Assembly: GCA_002722315.1 (NCBI GenBank)
Contig: PBLG01000044.1
Span: 62,001 to 126,000 of the forward strand
DNA length: 64,000 bases
Reading direction: 5' to 3'
From: Lysobacterales bacterium
Lineage (GTDB): Bacteria > Pseudomonadota > Gammaproteobacteria > Xanthomonadales > Wenzhouxiangellaceae
Each line of letters begins with the position of its first letter. Position 1 is the first letter of the stretch. The notes under the pieces are model-generated. The model made no database searches, had not been told where the DNA came from, and saw only the letters and a program-made list of their open reading frames with translations. Both the position numbers and the translations under genes were made by a program. Shown here in pieces: positions 42,124 to 51,309 of the stretch.

Positions 42124-43058
42124 GAGGACCCGGCCTTCAGCGACGGGCTGCCGGCGAACAGCAGCGTCAGCGTCACCGCGATCGACACCATCATGGCGGT
42201 CTCGGCAAACAGCAGCGAGCCGCGGCCCAGGTAGGCCATCGGGCCGTCACCCTGCAGTAGCGGCGCCAGCACCAGGAGGCACAGGGCACCGACGCCGGCG
42301 ACCAGCGCCAGCCGTACCAGGGCGCGCGAACGCGAGGCCGGCAAAAGGGTCCCGGTGAGCAACAGCAACACGCCCGAGCCGGCCAGCACCGAGCCGGCCT
42401 GGAACGCACCGCCCGGCTGGTCGGAGCCAATCCACAGCAGGTGCATGCCGATCAGTACCGCCAGCGGAAGAATGACCGCGACCAGGGTTCGCACCAGCGG
42501 CAGTTCGAAGCCGGAAACCGTGGTGACCGAAAGGCGGCTCCGGGTCGTGATCACACGCGAGCCTATGAACGCGGTCAGCAGAACCGCCATCTCGATCAGC
42601 GTATCGAAGCCGCGAAACACCAGCAATACGCCGGTGATCGGGTTGCCCAGGCCGGTCTCTTGCAGCGTGGCCAGCACCTGCAGGCCTGCGTCACCCGGCT
42701 GCCGCTCCAGCGACAGGGCGGTCAAACCGATCGTCGCGACCATGCCGGCGGCCAGCACGGCGAGCACCACGGCCAGCGCCGACCCGCGCGTCACCAGGGC
42801 CTGCGATTGCTTCGGATCGATTTCGACCAGCCGGCGAAACGCCACCATCATCAGCGCCCCGGTCAGTCCGGCGCCGATCGCCGCATCGGCCAGCGCCAGG
42901 TCGGGCGCGCCCAGCCGGGCCCAGATCAGCGCCATGGCCAGGCCGAACGCCACGTAGAACACGATGGCCCGGAAAAGGTGCTTGCCGATTGCGACCTGGG
43001 TGGCCAGGCCGACCAGGATCAGTCCGAGCAGGACGTCGATGACCACGCCCGCGGTCAT
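42120..43058 (-). CDS. Fused MbhD-MbhE-MnhB antiporter subunit
   Basis: A 312-residue protein that combines three modules. Residues 1-85 are DUF4040/MbhD-like (RLGAPDLALADAAIGAGLTG). Residues about 90-180 are MbhE-like (GLGNPITGVLLVFRGFDTLI). Residues about 190-310 are MnhB (MHLLWIGSDQPGGAFQAGSV, then YLGRGSLLFAETAMMVSIAV). In typical Mrp systems the MbhD and MbhE parts sit at the C-terminus of MrpA, and MrpB is separate. Here they are joined to B, so the long MrpA is split. It overlaps both neighbours by four bases. It acts in the inner membrane as part of the antiporter complex. Confidence 0.9.
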   Translation of the reverse strand: MTAGVVIDVLLGLILVGLATQVAIGKHLFRAIVFYVAFGLAMALIWARLGAPDLALADAAIGAGLTGALMMVAFRRLVEIDPKQSQALVTRGSALAVVLAVLAAGMVATIGLTALSLERQPGDAGLQVLATLQETGLGNPITGVLLVFRGFDTLIEMAVLLTAFIGSRVITTRSRLSVTTVSGFELPLVRTLVAVILPLAVLIGMHLLWIGSDQPGGAFQAGSVLAGSGVLLLLTGTLLPASRSRALVRLALVAGVGALCLLVLAPLLQGDGPMAYLGRGSLLFAETAMMVSIAVTLTLLFAGSPSLKAGSS

Positions 43059-43381
43059 TGCGGCCCGCCCGTCGAATCGTAGTCGACCGGACCGTTTCCG
43101 GTCGGCGGGCGGCGCGCCCGCGAGTGGCGCGCGATCAGGTGTGCCGAGACGGTCGATGCCAGCAGCGCCAGCAGCCAGATCAGCAAAAGCAGCAGCGCGG
43201 TTCTTGGTTGCCCATCGAGGAGCGCCAGCGACAGGCAGATCAGCAGCAGGCCGAGATTGTCGGCCTTGGTCATGGCGTGCAGCCGGCAGTAGACGTCCGG
43301 CAGGCGCAGCATGCCGACGGTGCCGGCGAAGATGAAGAAACAGCCGGCCAGCAGGACGATCAGCGCCAGGAGGTCAGTCAT
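43055..43381 (-). CDS. mnhG: Mrp-type antiporter subunit G
   Basis: A 108-residue protein with three helices. LLAGCFFIFAGTVGMLRLPD and VYCRLHAMTKADNLGLLLIC are the family signature (G-x-x-G-x-x-R-L-P-D-x-x-x-R-L-H-A-x-T-K). The polar C-terminus (HSRARRPPTGNGPVDYDSTG) is outside the conserved part. The protein overlaps both neighbouring genes, by four bases downstream and eight upstream. It is an inner-membrane subunit of the cation/proton antiporter. Confidence 0.94.
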   Translation of the reverse strand: MTDLLALIVLLAGCFFIFAGTVGMLRLPDVYCRLHAMTKADNLGLLLICLSLALLDGQPRTALLLLLIWLLALLASTVSAHLIARHSRARRPPTGNGPVDYDSTGGPQ

Positions 43382-43673
43382 CGGCCGGCCCCGCAGACGT
43401 ATCGCCGTCGGACTGGGGCGGGCGCTCCGGCATGCCGAAGAACGCCAGCGAAATGATCGTGGCGAGCAGCACCAGCATCAGGGCCACCGTCCGGATAGCG
43501 GGCATTCCAAGCCATTCGGCCATCAGCAAAAGCAGCGCCACGCTGGTGGTGGCGAACAGCAACGTGGTCAGGAGGCGGTCGCCGTCGGTGGGGCCCTTCC
43601 AGGCGCGCCAGAGGCCGGCGCCGAGGTTGAGCAGCAGGAACACGACGGCCCATGGCAGCACGCTTGCAGTCAT
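43374..43673 (-). CDS. mnhF: Mrp-type antiporter subunit F
   Basis: A 99-residue protein with three hydrophobic helices. WRAWKGPTDGDRLLTTLLFA has the family block R-x-x-x-G-P-T-x-x-D-R, and MPAIRTVALMLVLLATIISL the third helix. A short acidic tail follows (ERPPQSDGDTSAGPADD). It overlaps G by eight bases and E by four bases. It is a small structural subunit of the antiporter complex in the inner membrane. Confidence 0.9.
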   Translation of the reverse strand: MTASVLPWAVVFLLLNLGAGLWRAWKGPTDGDRLLTTLLFATTSVALLLLMAEWLGMPAIRTVALMLVLLATIISLAFFGMPERPPQSDGDTSAGPADD

Positions 43674-44200
43674 GGTTTGCCGCCTTTCATCCGGGGCACC
43701 GCCACGGAAAAGAGCCGGGCAATCCGGTGCTCCAGGCGCGCAACCGAATCTTCGCCGCCGTCGGCCAGCGTATGAACCACCAGCACATGCTCACCGCGCA
43801 CCAGTTCGGCGCTCAGGGTGCCCGGCAGCAAGCTGATGGTGCTGATCAGCAATGTGCTGGGCTGGCCCTCCGGCACATGGATCTCGTGCTCGAAAAAACG
43901 CGGAGCCAACGGCATTCGCGGGTGCAGCGAGCGCCACGCCACGTCGATGCCGCCGCGGAAGGATTCGAAGATGAAGAAACCGGCGAACTCGACCAGGCGA
44001 AACGGGTTCCACCAGAACGGCCGCCCCTCGGCCAGCCACGCCGCGAGGCCCCCGCCGACCATCGCCGCGAACAGGCCGACCGGCCAGCCATCGAGGCCGT
44101 CGAAAACCAGCCATAGCGCAAACAACACGAAAAACCCCTGCGCCGCCCAGGTTAACCGTGAGCGAACAGTCGTTCCACCCTGAGCTTTGGCTGCGCCCAT
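43670..44200 (-). CDS. mnhE: Mrp-type antiporter subunit E
   Basis: A 176-residue protein from ATG 44200; the frame upstream to 44263 has no convincing start. TWAAQGFFVLFALWLVFDGL and a further helix give two N-terminal membrane segments. The conserved MnhE body follows: ESFRGGIDVAWRSLHPRMPL, LLISTISLLPGTLSAELVRG, and HVLVVHTLADGGEDSVARLE with RIARLFSVA. It is the first gene of the eight-gene operon (E-F-G-DEB-C-D-D-D), so the promoter must lie in the 167 bases before it. No clear -35/-10 pair was found there. Confidence 0.9.
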   Translation of the reverse strand: MGAAKAQGGTTVRSRLTWAAQGFFVLFALWLVFDGLDGWPVGLFAAMVGGGLAAWLAEGRPFWWNPFRLVEFAGFFIFESFRGGIDVAWRSLHPRMPLAPRFFEHEIHVPEGQPSTLLISTISLLPGTLSAELVRGEHVLVVHTLADGGEDSVARLEHRIARLFSVAVPRMKGGKP

Positions 44201-44366
44201 GCAGTGATCATACAAAGCCAATGCCTGTCGCCGCCTGATCTTGGTCAATTCCGGCGATTTCAACTGTAATGCGGTGAAATCCGGCCCGAATCACCCATGC
44301 CGCCGCGTGCTGACGCGTTCATCACAAGCGAGACATATCGTCATGGCTGGTTCAACCGGAGACGTC

Positions 44367-44765
44367 ATGATGAAAGGCAAGTTGTTCGGTGTTGTCCTGT
44401 TTGCGATTTCCTTCGGCGCCCTGGCCTTGGCAACTGCCGGCCAGACTGCGGCCATGCCGGGCTGGTCGAATTCCGGCAAGCCCGGCATTTCGATCAGCGA
44501 AACCCAGCGCGATCAGATCATTGCGCTTCACGGCGCCTACCGCGCGGCGCTGGCGGAACTCGACTGGAGCCTCGGCGAGAACGGCCACGCCCCGGAAACC
44601 ATGCGGCAGGCCCGGGATCTTCGGATGGCGCTACGCGCCGAGATCTCGGACGTGATTCGACGCGGCAACGAGACTGCCGGATCGAATGAACAAGGCGCGT
44701 GCCCCTACAGCGGCCGGAAGACTCCCGTCAGTTTCGATGACAACGCGCCCACCTTGTACCTGTAG
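44367..44765 (+). CDS. Small exported protein of unknown function
   Basis: A 132-residue protein; ATG 44367 follows GGAG at five bases, and the next codon is also ATG. The signal peptide is GKLFGVVLFAISFGALALAT with cleavage near QTAA-MP. The mature part is helical and charged (SETQRDQIIALHGAYRAALA, then PETMRQARDLRMALRAEISD), followed by a looser end with one cysteine (GACPYSGRK). The pattern loosely recalls Spy/CpxP-type periplasmic helical proteins, but no LTxxQ motif is seen. It ends just before a strong terminator. The family is unassigned. Confidence 0.7.
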   Translation: MMKGKLFGVVLFAISFGALALATAGQTAAMPGWSNSGKPGISISETQRDQIIALHGAYRAALAELDWSLGENGHAPETMRQARDLRMALRAEISDVIRRGNETAGSNEQGACPYSGRKTPVSFDDNAPTLYL

Positions 44766-44814
44766 TCGGGTTCCACGGCAGTAACCTCCGGGCACCTGCC
44801 GATTGATCGATCCG

Positions 44815-44841
44815 AAGCCCGGCCGCGTGCCGGGCTTTTTT
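44815..44841 (+). terminator. Rho-independent terminator
   Basis: Perfect nine-base-pair stem (AAGCCCGGC pairing with GCCGGGCTT), a five-base loop CGCGT and a run of T. It lies about 50 bases past the stop of the gene at 44367-44765 and before the convergent DinB-like gene. Confidence 0.88.
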
Positions 44842-44863
44842 CGTTCAAGGGGGCCCCGGTCAC

Positions 44864-45391
44864 TCATGACGACGACCGCGTCGCGTAGAGGAATCTGGCG
44901 TAGCCGATCTCCGCGGCATTCTTTGTCAGTTCGACGTTGACCCAGCCGACCACGTCGCCGAACGGACGATCTGTGAACGGCCACCGGGTGCGCTGCGAGG
45001 TTCGCAGCTCGTCTTCGGACAGGCGCGAGACGTGGCCGGTCCATTCCTCATGCAGCGCCCGAAGCAGGGCGCCGACCCGGTCGGGATCGGACGGGCAGTC
45101 GACAGAGTCGCGATCCAGGGCGGCCTCGCCGAAGGAATGATCGACGACCATCGACCACCACAACACCATGTGCCAGAGCAGCCAGGCCATGCTCGGCGGG
45201 CCCAGTTCGTAGCCTTCGTGTTCGGGCCATTCCCCCCGCCAGCAGCCATCATCGGATATCGCGACGTGAAGCCCTTTGGTCGAAGGCCGCCAAAGGCATT
45301 CCTCGAGCCTGAGGCCGTCGAGGTGATACGAGGCAAGCTTCCATGCCGTTGAATGTTGTCGTAGCAGCAGCGCTGCGAGGTCGTTGGGCAT
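44864..45391 (-). CDS. DinB-like superfamily protein
   Basis: A 175-residue cytoplasmic protein with the DinB four-helix plan: LAALLLRQHSTAWKLASYHL, then LEECLWRPSTKGLHVAISDD, PPSMAWLLWHMVLWWSMVVD (a histidine in the helix, W-x-x-W-H-M) and DRVGALLRALHEEWTGHVSR. ELRTSQRTRWPFTDRPFGDV and WVNVELTKNAAEIGYARFLY follow, the last ending with the usual H/N-x-x-E-I helix but with N in place of the expected metal histidine. These proteins bind a divalent metal and some are thiol-dependent transferases. The substrate is unknown. It is followed by a cupin gene on the same strand, 83 bases apart. Confidence 0.78.
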   Translation of the reverse strand: MPNDLAALLLRQHSTAWKLASYHLDGLRLEECLWRPSTKGLHVAISDDGCWRGEWPEHEGYELGPPSMAWLLWHMVLWWSMVVDHSFGEAALDRDSVDCPSDPDRVGALLRALHEEWTGHVSRLSEDELRTSQRTRWPFTDRPFGDVVGWVNVELTKNAAEIGYARFLYATRSSS

Positions 45392-45474
45392 GGATAGTCC
45401 CGATTCGTTGCATCACGATGCGCCTCCGGAGCGCGAGACAATTATAGACACGCTGCCCGCGAAGCCCGAAGAAC

Positions 45475-45861
45475 CTAAGATTCGACCTTGCGTCTGATGT
45501 GATCGATCACCGCGCCGTGCTCGGCCTGGGGGCTGAACATTACGATGTCGGTGTCTTCGTCGGCACGAACACTGTGGCCGGGCGGCCAGTAGAAAAGATC
45601 GCCGGCGCGCGACTGTTCCTCGCTGCCGTCGGTGTACAGCGCCGTGATCGCACCCTTGACCACATACCCCCAGTGAGGACTCTGACAACTGTCGTTTTCG
45701 AGTCCGTGCAGGAGTTCGGTGATGTCGGTGCCTGCGCCGAAAGAGAAATATTCGGCCCCCATGGTTCCGTATCCGGTCACGTCGCCGAAGTCGGTCTGCT
45801 GGCGGGCCGTGGCGCCCGGCACGTCGATTCGAACCGGAATGTCCTGTTTTGCTATGCGCAT
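45475..45861 (-). CDS. Cupin-domain protein
   Basis: A 128-residue protein of the small cupin class. The first cupin motif area is EYFSFGAGTDITELLHGLEN and SPHWGYVVKGAITALYTDGS, with one clear histidine. The second is EEQSRAGDLFYWPPGHSVRA, where P-P-G-H is the classic second motif, then DTDIVMFSPQAEHGAVIDHI. The fold is a beta-barrel that may hold a metal. Function cannot be given from sequence; stand-alone cupins of this type are often dioxygenases or sensors. The region 45862-46115 next to it is 254 bases with no recognisable gene. Confidence 0.82.
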   Translation of the reverse strand: MRIAKQDIPVRIDVPGATARQQTDFGDVTGYGTMGAEYFSFGAGTDITELLHGLENDSCQSPHWGYVVKGAITALYTDGSEEQSRAGDLFYWPPGHSVRADEDTDIVMFSPQAEHGAVIDHIRRKVES

Positions 45862-46115
45862 GACTCGGTCCTCCGTTTGTCATCGGGTTTCAGGTTCGTC
45901 CCGGGACTTCAAGCGATCCTGAAGCCAATGGAATCGTTCCCTACCCTCCGACTACGTAGCAACACGACCAAGCGCGCCACCCGATCTCGATCGAGGGCAG
46001 ATCGCAACCGGGCATTGCGCTGGATCACCCGTAGGCGATGATCGAATTCCGGATAACCCCGCGCCTGGTACGAGGTCATCCGGATTTGGTGAAATTTCGA
46101 GGCCTGTCTTCCAGG

Positions 46116-49100
46116 TCAGAGCGACTTCAGGTTATCGTCCGATTTGCGGTCGATCAGCTTGTGGTACGGATCGATTCCCACCGTCGCCGGGCGCCGGTCC
46201 ACTGTGAACTCGAAGCGGTTCTCGCCGCTGGTGACGCGATGCTTCTGCAGGTGCAGTACGGCCTCGCTGGAAAACTCGTCGTCGTCCGGTCGCATCGTGA
46301 ACACGCCGATGTCGATGGGCATGTCGAGGTCGACTTCGGTTTCCCGCCCCAGGCCGTCGGCTTCGAGCTTCGAGGCGTCGATATCGATAGTCACGGTGAA
46401 CGTGCCGTCTTCGTTTTCGATGACCGCTGCATCCTCGGTCGCGAGATCCCACAAGGTGATGCGCTCGAACAGGTCTTCGATGAGCCTGATCTCGTCGTCT
46501 GTCTCGGCCACGGCCTTCAGGTGGCGGATCAGGTCGACGCTCCTGGGGTAGGGGTCGTACTGGTAGGCCACCTCGTCGATCAGTCTGGCCAGGGCCTGGT
46601 TGATACGGTCCTCGCCGAGGTAGTCCTTCAGCGCGTACATCACCAGCGAACCCTTTCGGTAGTGGATGTAACCCTGGTTCTCGACGCGAACCAGCGGCAG
46701 TTCCTCGCGCGATTCGCTGCCCCTGGAAGACAGGTAATTGTCGAGCTCGAAGGCCAGGAACTTGCGCATCATGTCCGGGCCGTACTCGTCTTCCATCACC
46801 ATCAGGGCCGAGTACTGCGCCAGCGTTTCGACCAGCACGGTGCCGCCCTGGACGTCGGCGCTCGAGACCTGGTGGCCCCACCACTGGTGCGCCATCTCGT
46901 GCGCGCCGACGTAGAACACGTAGTCGATGTCGCCGGGGTCGTCCAGCTTGGCGATGAAGCCCAGCCCCTCGGACCACTGGATGGTATTGGGGAACGACTG
47001 GGCGAAGTTGCCCAGGAACGCCGGGAACTCCAGGATGCGCATCTGACGGTACTGGTACGGGCTGAAGTTGGCCTGGAAATAGTCCAGCGATTTGCGCATC
47101 GTCTCCATCATGTGCTCGACGTTCCAGTCGTGCTCGGGGTGGTAATAGACGCTGAGCTCGACGCCGTCGACCGTTTCGGACTCGACTGCATAGCGTGCCG
47201 AAAGGTAGGCGACGAGGTTCTGCATCGGCGCATCCATCTCGTATTCGAAATAGCGCCTGCCACCCTCTTCCCATTCGCGCTGCAGGTAGCCGGGCGCGAC
47301 CGCAACCTGGTCGGCTTCGGTCGATACGACCGTACGGAAATCCATCCAGTCCGAGTCGCGCGACAGATAGCTGTTGCGCGCGGCGTCCAGGTCGTCCAGG
47401 TCGGGTGCGCGGTCGATCGGCGGCAGGTCGTACTTGCGCCTGTCGTTTCGGTCGGTGATGATCTGGCCTCGGCTGAAGCCGATATACGGCATCGCGTCGC
47501 CGCCGTACACGAAGCTGCCGTTTCCGAGCACCGTCGCGCTGCCGCCGCCCAGCGCGGGCTGGGCGTTGCGCGCGTGCTTGAAGCCGCGGTTGACGCGCTC
47601 GGTGCTGAAGGTCAATTCCATCTCGGCGCCCGGCTGCATCGGCTGGTCGAGGTCGAAGCGGTAGACGGCAAACTCGTCGTCGACCTCCTCCGCGGCCTTG
47701 CCCGCCAGCGAAACCGAGAGCACTTCGACGGCCGGGTTGAAGCCGACGAACACGCTGGGCACGGGTTCGCCGCTCCGGTTTTCCAGCCGATAGGTCCCCT
47801 GTACCGCATAGCGGCGCTCGGACGGATACAGGTCGACCCGGTTGTCGATAGCGGCAATGCGCGGCTGGGGGAGGTCCTCGTTCTCGCGGTAGCGTTTTTC
47901 ATATTCCACCGCGATCAGCTCGAGATCCTTGTCGGTGACGTAGTCATTGAGGATGCGGGTGTTGTAGAAGATGAAGCTGCCCGCGCCCAGGAAACCGGCC
48001 AGCGCAACCACCCCGAGCGTGGCGATGCCCGGCGTCAGGTTGGCGCCGGCGCGTCGAACGCGCAACCGCAGACTGTCCATGCCCCCGCGCCGCCAGACCA
48101 GGTGGGCGCCGACGAACAGCAACAGGCAGAAGAACAGCCAGTAGACGCTGTACCAGGACTGGATCCAGGCGAAGTAATCCCAGCCGGTCATGTCCGAATA
48201 GGCCGCGCCCGGCGCCGCGCCCAGCTGGTAAAGCGGATCTTCCAGTCCAAGCGGATCGAGCACGAACAGCGAAATGACGAACAGCACCAACACGCCCATG
48301 CCGGCGAACTTGTTGGGCACCAGCGTCTGGACGAACACGCCGAAGATCGCCATGACATAGAACAACATGCCGTAGTCGAGCAGGTGACGGGTGAGGTAAA
48401 CCATGGGCTGAAGATCGGTATAGCCCTGGCTGAGCTGGAACAGCATGGAAGATACGATGCCGATGGTCATCAGCACCATCAGCACCACGATCATCGCGAT
48501 CATCTTCGAGCCCGCTTGCACCCAGCCGGGCACGGGGGTGGAATCGATCACTTCGTGCATGCGCGCATCGCGCTCGCGCCAGACCAGCTCGGCCGAATAG
48601 TAAATGACGACGATCAGGATCGACAACGTGAACGTGCCCTGCATTATCTGGGTCATGAGCCGTGTAACGGGATACACCGCAGTCTGGAAGAACTGGTCCA
48701 GCGACAGGAAGTTCAGGATGGTGATCATCAGTGCGAACAGCACCAGCACCAGGAAAGGCACGCTGAGCACGACGCTTCGAACTTCGAAGCCGACCCGGGA
48801 GACGAGCTGCTTCCACTTGACGCCGGCGCCGTAGGCTGCACGCACGGCAGGAATGGTGACCTGTTGCGGGGCCGCGACAACCGGCTCGGCGGATTCCTTT
48901 CCTGCCTTTGCCTTCTTGCCGCGCGGCTGTACATCGAACCGGAAGCGCTTGACCGTGAACGCCAGCACGCCAAGGCTCAGCGCAAGCCAGACCAGTCGAT
49001 TTCCCAGGATAAGCCCGGTCAGCGGCGCGAGCTGCTCGTTGCGTTCGAAAGCGGTCCAGTAGCGCACAACTTCCTGGTAGGCCGCGCTGCCGAACGGATC

Positions 49101-49739
49101 GAACATCGCCAGCAGCGCGCGATGTTCTGTGGAGTTGAAGATGTCGGTCACCGCACCGATGACGCCGGTCAGCAGGAAGTAGCCGACGATGACCACGTAG
49201 GTCATGGCCATGCTGCGCGTCAGCGTGGCCAGGGCGAAGGCAATCGCGCTGGCAAAGAAAAGGTTGACTACGCCGTAGACCACGAACGGCTGAAGATAGT
49301 GCGACAGGGCGAACGGGCCCAGGCGTTCCGGGTCCAGCCACGGCATCTGCACGCCGACCATGATGCCAAGCGGAATGGCGACCAGCAACAGGACCGAAAC
49401 CGCGAACGCGCCGCTGAATCGGCCGAGCAGGTACTCGAACTTGCCGATCGGCGTCGAATAGAACATCTCGGCCGAGCGCGACTCGACATCGCGCAACACC
49501 ACGTTGGCGACAAACGCGATGACCACGAACATCGCGATCAGGCTGAAGATCAGGATGTTCTGCGTGATGGCGTCGGGCGAGTTGACGTTGACGTTGCCCA
49601 CGCCGCCCATCTGGATGTTGTCGGAGGTGATGCCGCCGAAGGCGAGCAGGAAAAACAGCACGAACGAGACGAGGAATACCGGGCTTTTCAGCTGGTAGGC
49701 CGCCTCGAAACGCGCGATCGGGAAGAATCGACTCTTCAT
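46116..49739 (-). CDS. ABC transporter permease fused to M1 family aminopeptidase
   Basis: A 1207-residue fusion from ATG 49739 (AAGGA upstream). The first half has about a dozen helices in two sets. It begins FFPIARFEAAYQLKSPVFLV with LRDVESRSAEMFYSTPIGKF, and has a second set around SVPFLVLVLFALMITILNFL; together these give ABC-2-type permease halves. The C-terminal third is an M1 metallopeptidase: VFYVGAHEMAHQWWGHQVSS with H947, E948 and H951, and E971 in TVLVETLAQYSALMV as the third zinc ligand. The peptidase lies outside the cytoplasm if topology follows the family. It shares an operon with the ABC ATPase at 49775-50674. Export or surface peptide processing is plausible; the substrate is unknown. 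Such fusions occur in related gammaproteobacteria. Confidence 0.92.
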   Translation of the reverse strand: MKSRFFPIARFEAAYQLKSPVFLVSFVLFFLLAFGGITSDNIQMGGVGNVNVNSPDAITQNILIFSLIAMFVVIAFVANVVLRDVESRSAEMFYSTPIGKFEYLLGRFSGAFAVSVLLLVAIPLGIMVGVQMPWLDPERLGPFALSHYLQPFVVYGVVNLFFASAIAFALATLTRSMAMTYVVIVGYFLLTGVIGAVTDIFNSTEHRALLAMFDPFGSAAYQEVVRYWTAFERNEQLAPLTGLILGNRLVWLALSLGVLAFTVKRFRFDVQPRGKKAKAGKESAEPVVAAPQQVTIPAVRAAYGAGVKWKQLVSRVGFEVRSVVLSVPFLVLVLFALMITILNFLSLDQFFQTAVYPVTRLMTQIMQGTFTLSILIVVIYYSAELVWRERDARMHEVIDSTPVPGWVQAGSKMIAMIVVLMVLMTIGIVSSMLFQLSQGYTDLQPMVYLTRHLLDYGMLFYVMAIFGVFVQTLVPNKFAGMGVLVLFVISLFVLDPLGLEDPLYQLGAAPGAAYSDMTGWDYFAWIQSWYSVYWLFFCLLLFVGAHLVWRRGGMDSLRLRVRRAGANLTPGIATLGVVALAGFLGAGSFIFYNTRILNDYVTDKDLELIAVEYEKRYRENEDLPQPRIAAIDNRVDLYPSERRYAVQGTYRLENRSGEPVPSVFVGFNPAVEVLSVSLAGKAAEEVDDEFAVYRFDLDQPMQPGAEMELTFSTERVNRGFKHARNAQPALGGGSATVLGNGSFVYGGDAMPYIGFSRGQIITDRNDRRKYDLPPIDRAPDLDDLDAARNSYLSRDSDWMDFRTVVSTEADQVAVAPGYLQREWEEGGRRYFEYEMDAPMQNLVAYLSARYAVESETVDGVELSVYYHPEHDWNVEHMMETMRKSLDYFQANFSPYQYRQMRILEFPAFLGNFAQSFPNTIQWSEGLGFIAKLDDPGDIDYVFYVGAHEMAHQWWGHQVSSADVQGGTVLVETLAQYSALMVMEDEYGPDMMRKFLAFELDNYLSSRGSESREELPLVRVENQGYIHYRKGSLVMYALKDYLGEDRINQALARLIDEVAYQYDPYPRSVDLIRHLKAVAETDDEIRLIEDLFERITLWDLATEDAAVIENEDGTFTVTIDIDASKLEADGLGRETEVDLDMPIDIGVFTMRPDDDEFSSEAVLHLQKHRVTSGENRFEFTVDRRPATVGIDPYHKLIDRKSDDNLKSL

Positions 49740-49774
49740 GATTCGGGTCCTTGGAACGGATTCGGGTGGGGGCT

Positions 49775-50674
<900 letters not shown>

Positions 50675-50940
50675 TGGGGCTCCCTGTTGGCCGATATCTT
50701 CAAATTGTCGACCGTCAGTATCGGCGACCTGGGGTGGCGTGCGTAAGGGCCGGAAGTCACCGCAGCGGGACATGACTTGCAGCACCCGACAGCGCAATGT
50801 CAACGCCCCCCACCCAGGGAAAAGGTGCCCGAACGGGACGCAATGAACTGATAACGCGACGTTTTTCTCAAATATCGCAGACAGGACCCGTCCGCTGTCA
50901 TTGTGTTATGTTCAGAGTCCACCCACACGGGAGTCACCTG

Positions 50941-51309
50941 ATGATTGGAGTGATTGTTCGAAACGCGATGATCGGACTGCTGCTCGCAGCCATGACCTTG
51001 CCGGCCCATGCGCAGCTTGTGTCCACCGGCGATGCGCTGGCCCTGGAGACCGGCCAGCTGGAGCAGCGCGTAGAGGCCTTCCTGCTGCGCGACGACGTTG
51101 CCGCCGAACTGGCCCAGTACGGCATCAGCCACGAGCGGGCAATGGCAAGAGTAGACAACATGAGTGCCGCCGAGCTGGAGCAGCTTTCCGGACGCATCGA
51201 CGAGCTTCCGGCCGCGGGCGACGGCGTAATCGTCATCGCCGGCATCGTCTTCGTCGTGCTGATCATCCTGGAGCTCGTCGGCGTCACAGACATATTCAAG
51301 TCCGCCTGA
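50941..51309 (+). CDS. PA2779 family membrane protein
   Basis: A 122-residue protein; ATG 50941 has GGGAG seven bases upstream. The signal is NAMIGLLLAAMTLPAHA-Q. The body is mostly helical (LVSTGDALALETGQLEQRVE, RDDVAAELAQYGISHERAMA, SAAELEQLSGRIDELPAAGD). A C-terminal membrane helix follows (VIVIAGIVFVVLIILELVGV). This matches the PA2779 family. Members are almost always next to a PA2778-type cysteine peptidase, here starting one base into the stop codon. The C-terminal helix recalls a sorting or anchoring signal, which could be the substrate of the peptidase (inference). Confidence 0.85.
   Translation: MIGVIVRNAMIGLLLAAMTLPAHAQLVSTGDALALETGQLEQRVEAFLLRDDVAAELAQYGISHERAMARVDNMSAAELEQLSGRIDELPAAGDGVIVIAGIVFVVLIILELVGVTDIFKSA

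Noticed and set aside
45862..46115. Possible gene between the cupin and the permease-peptidase
   Set aside because: Only short frames without start signals are present.
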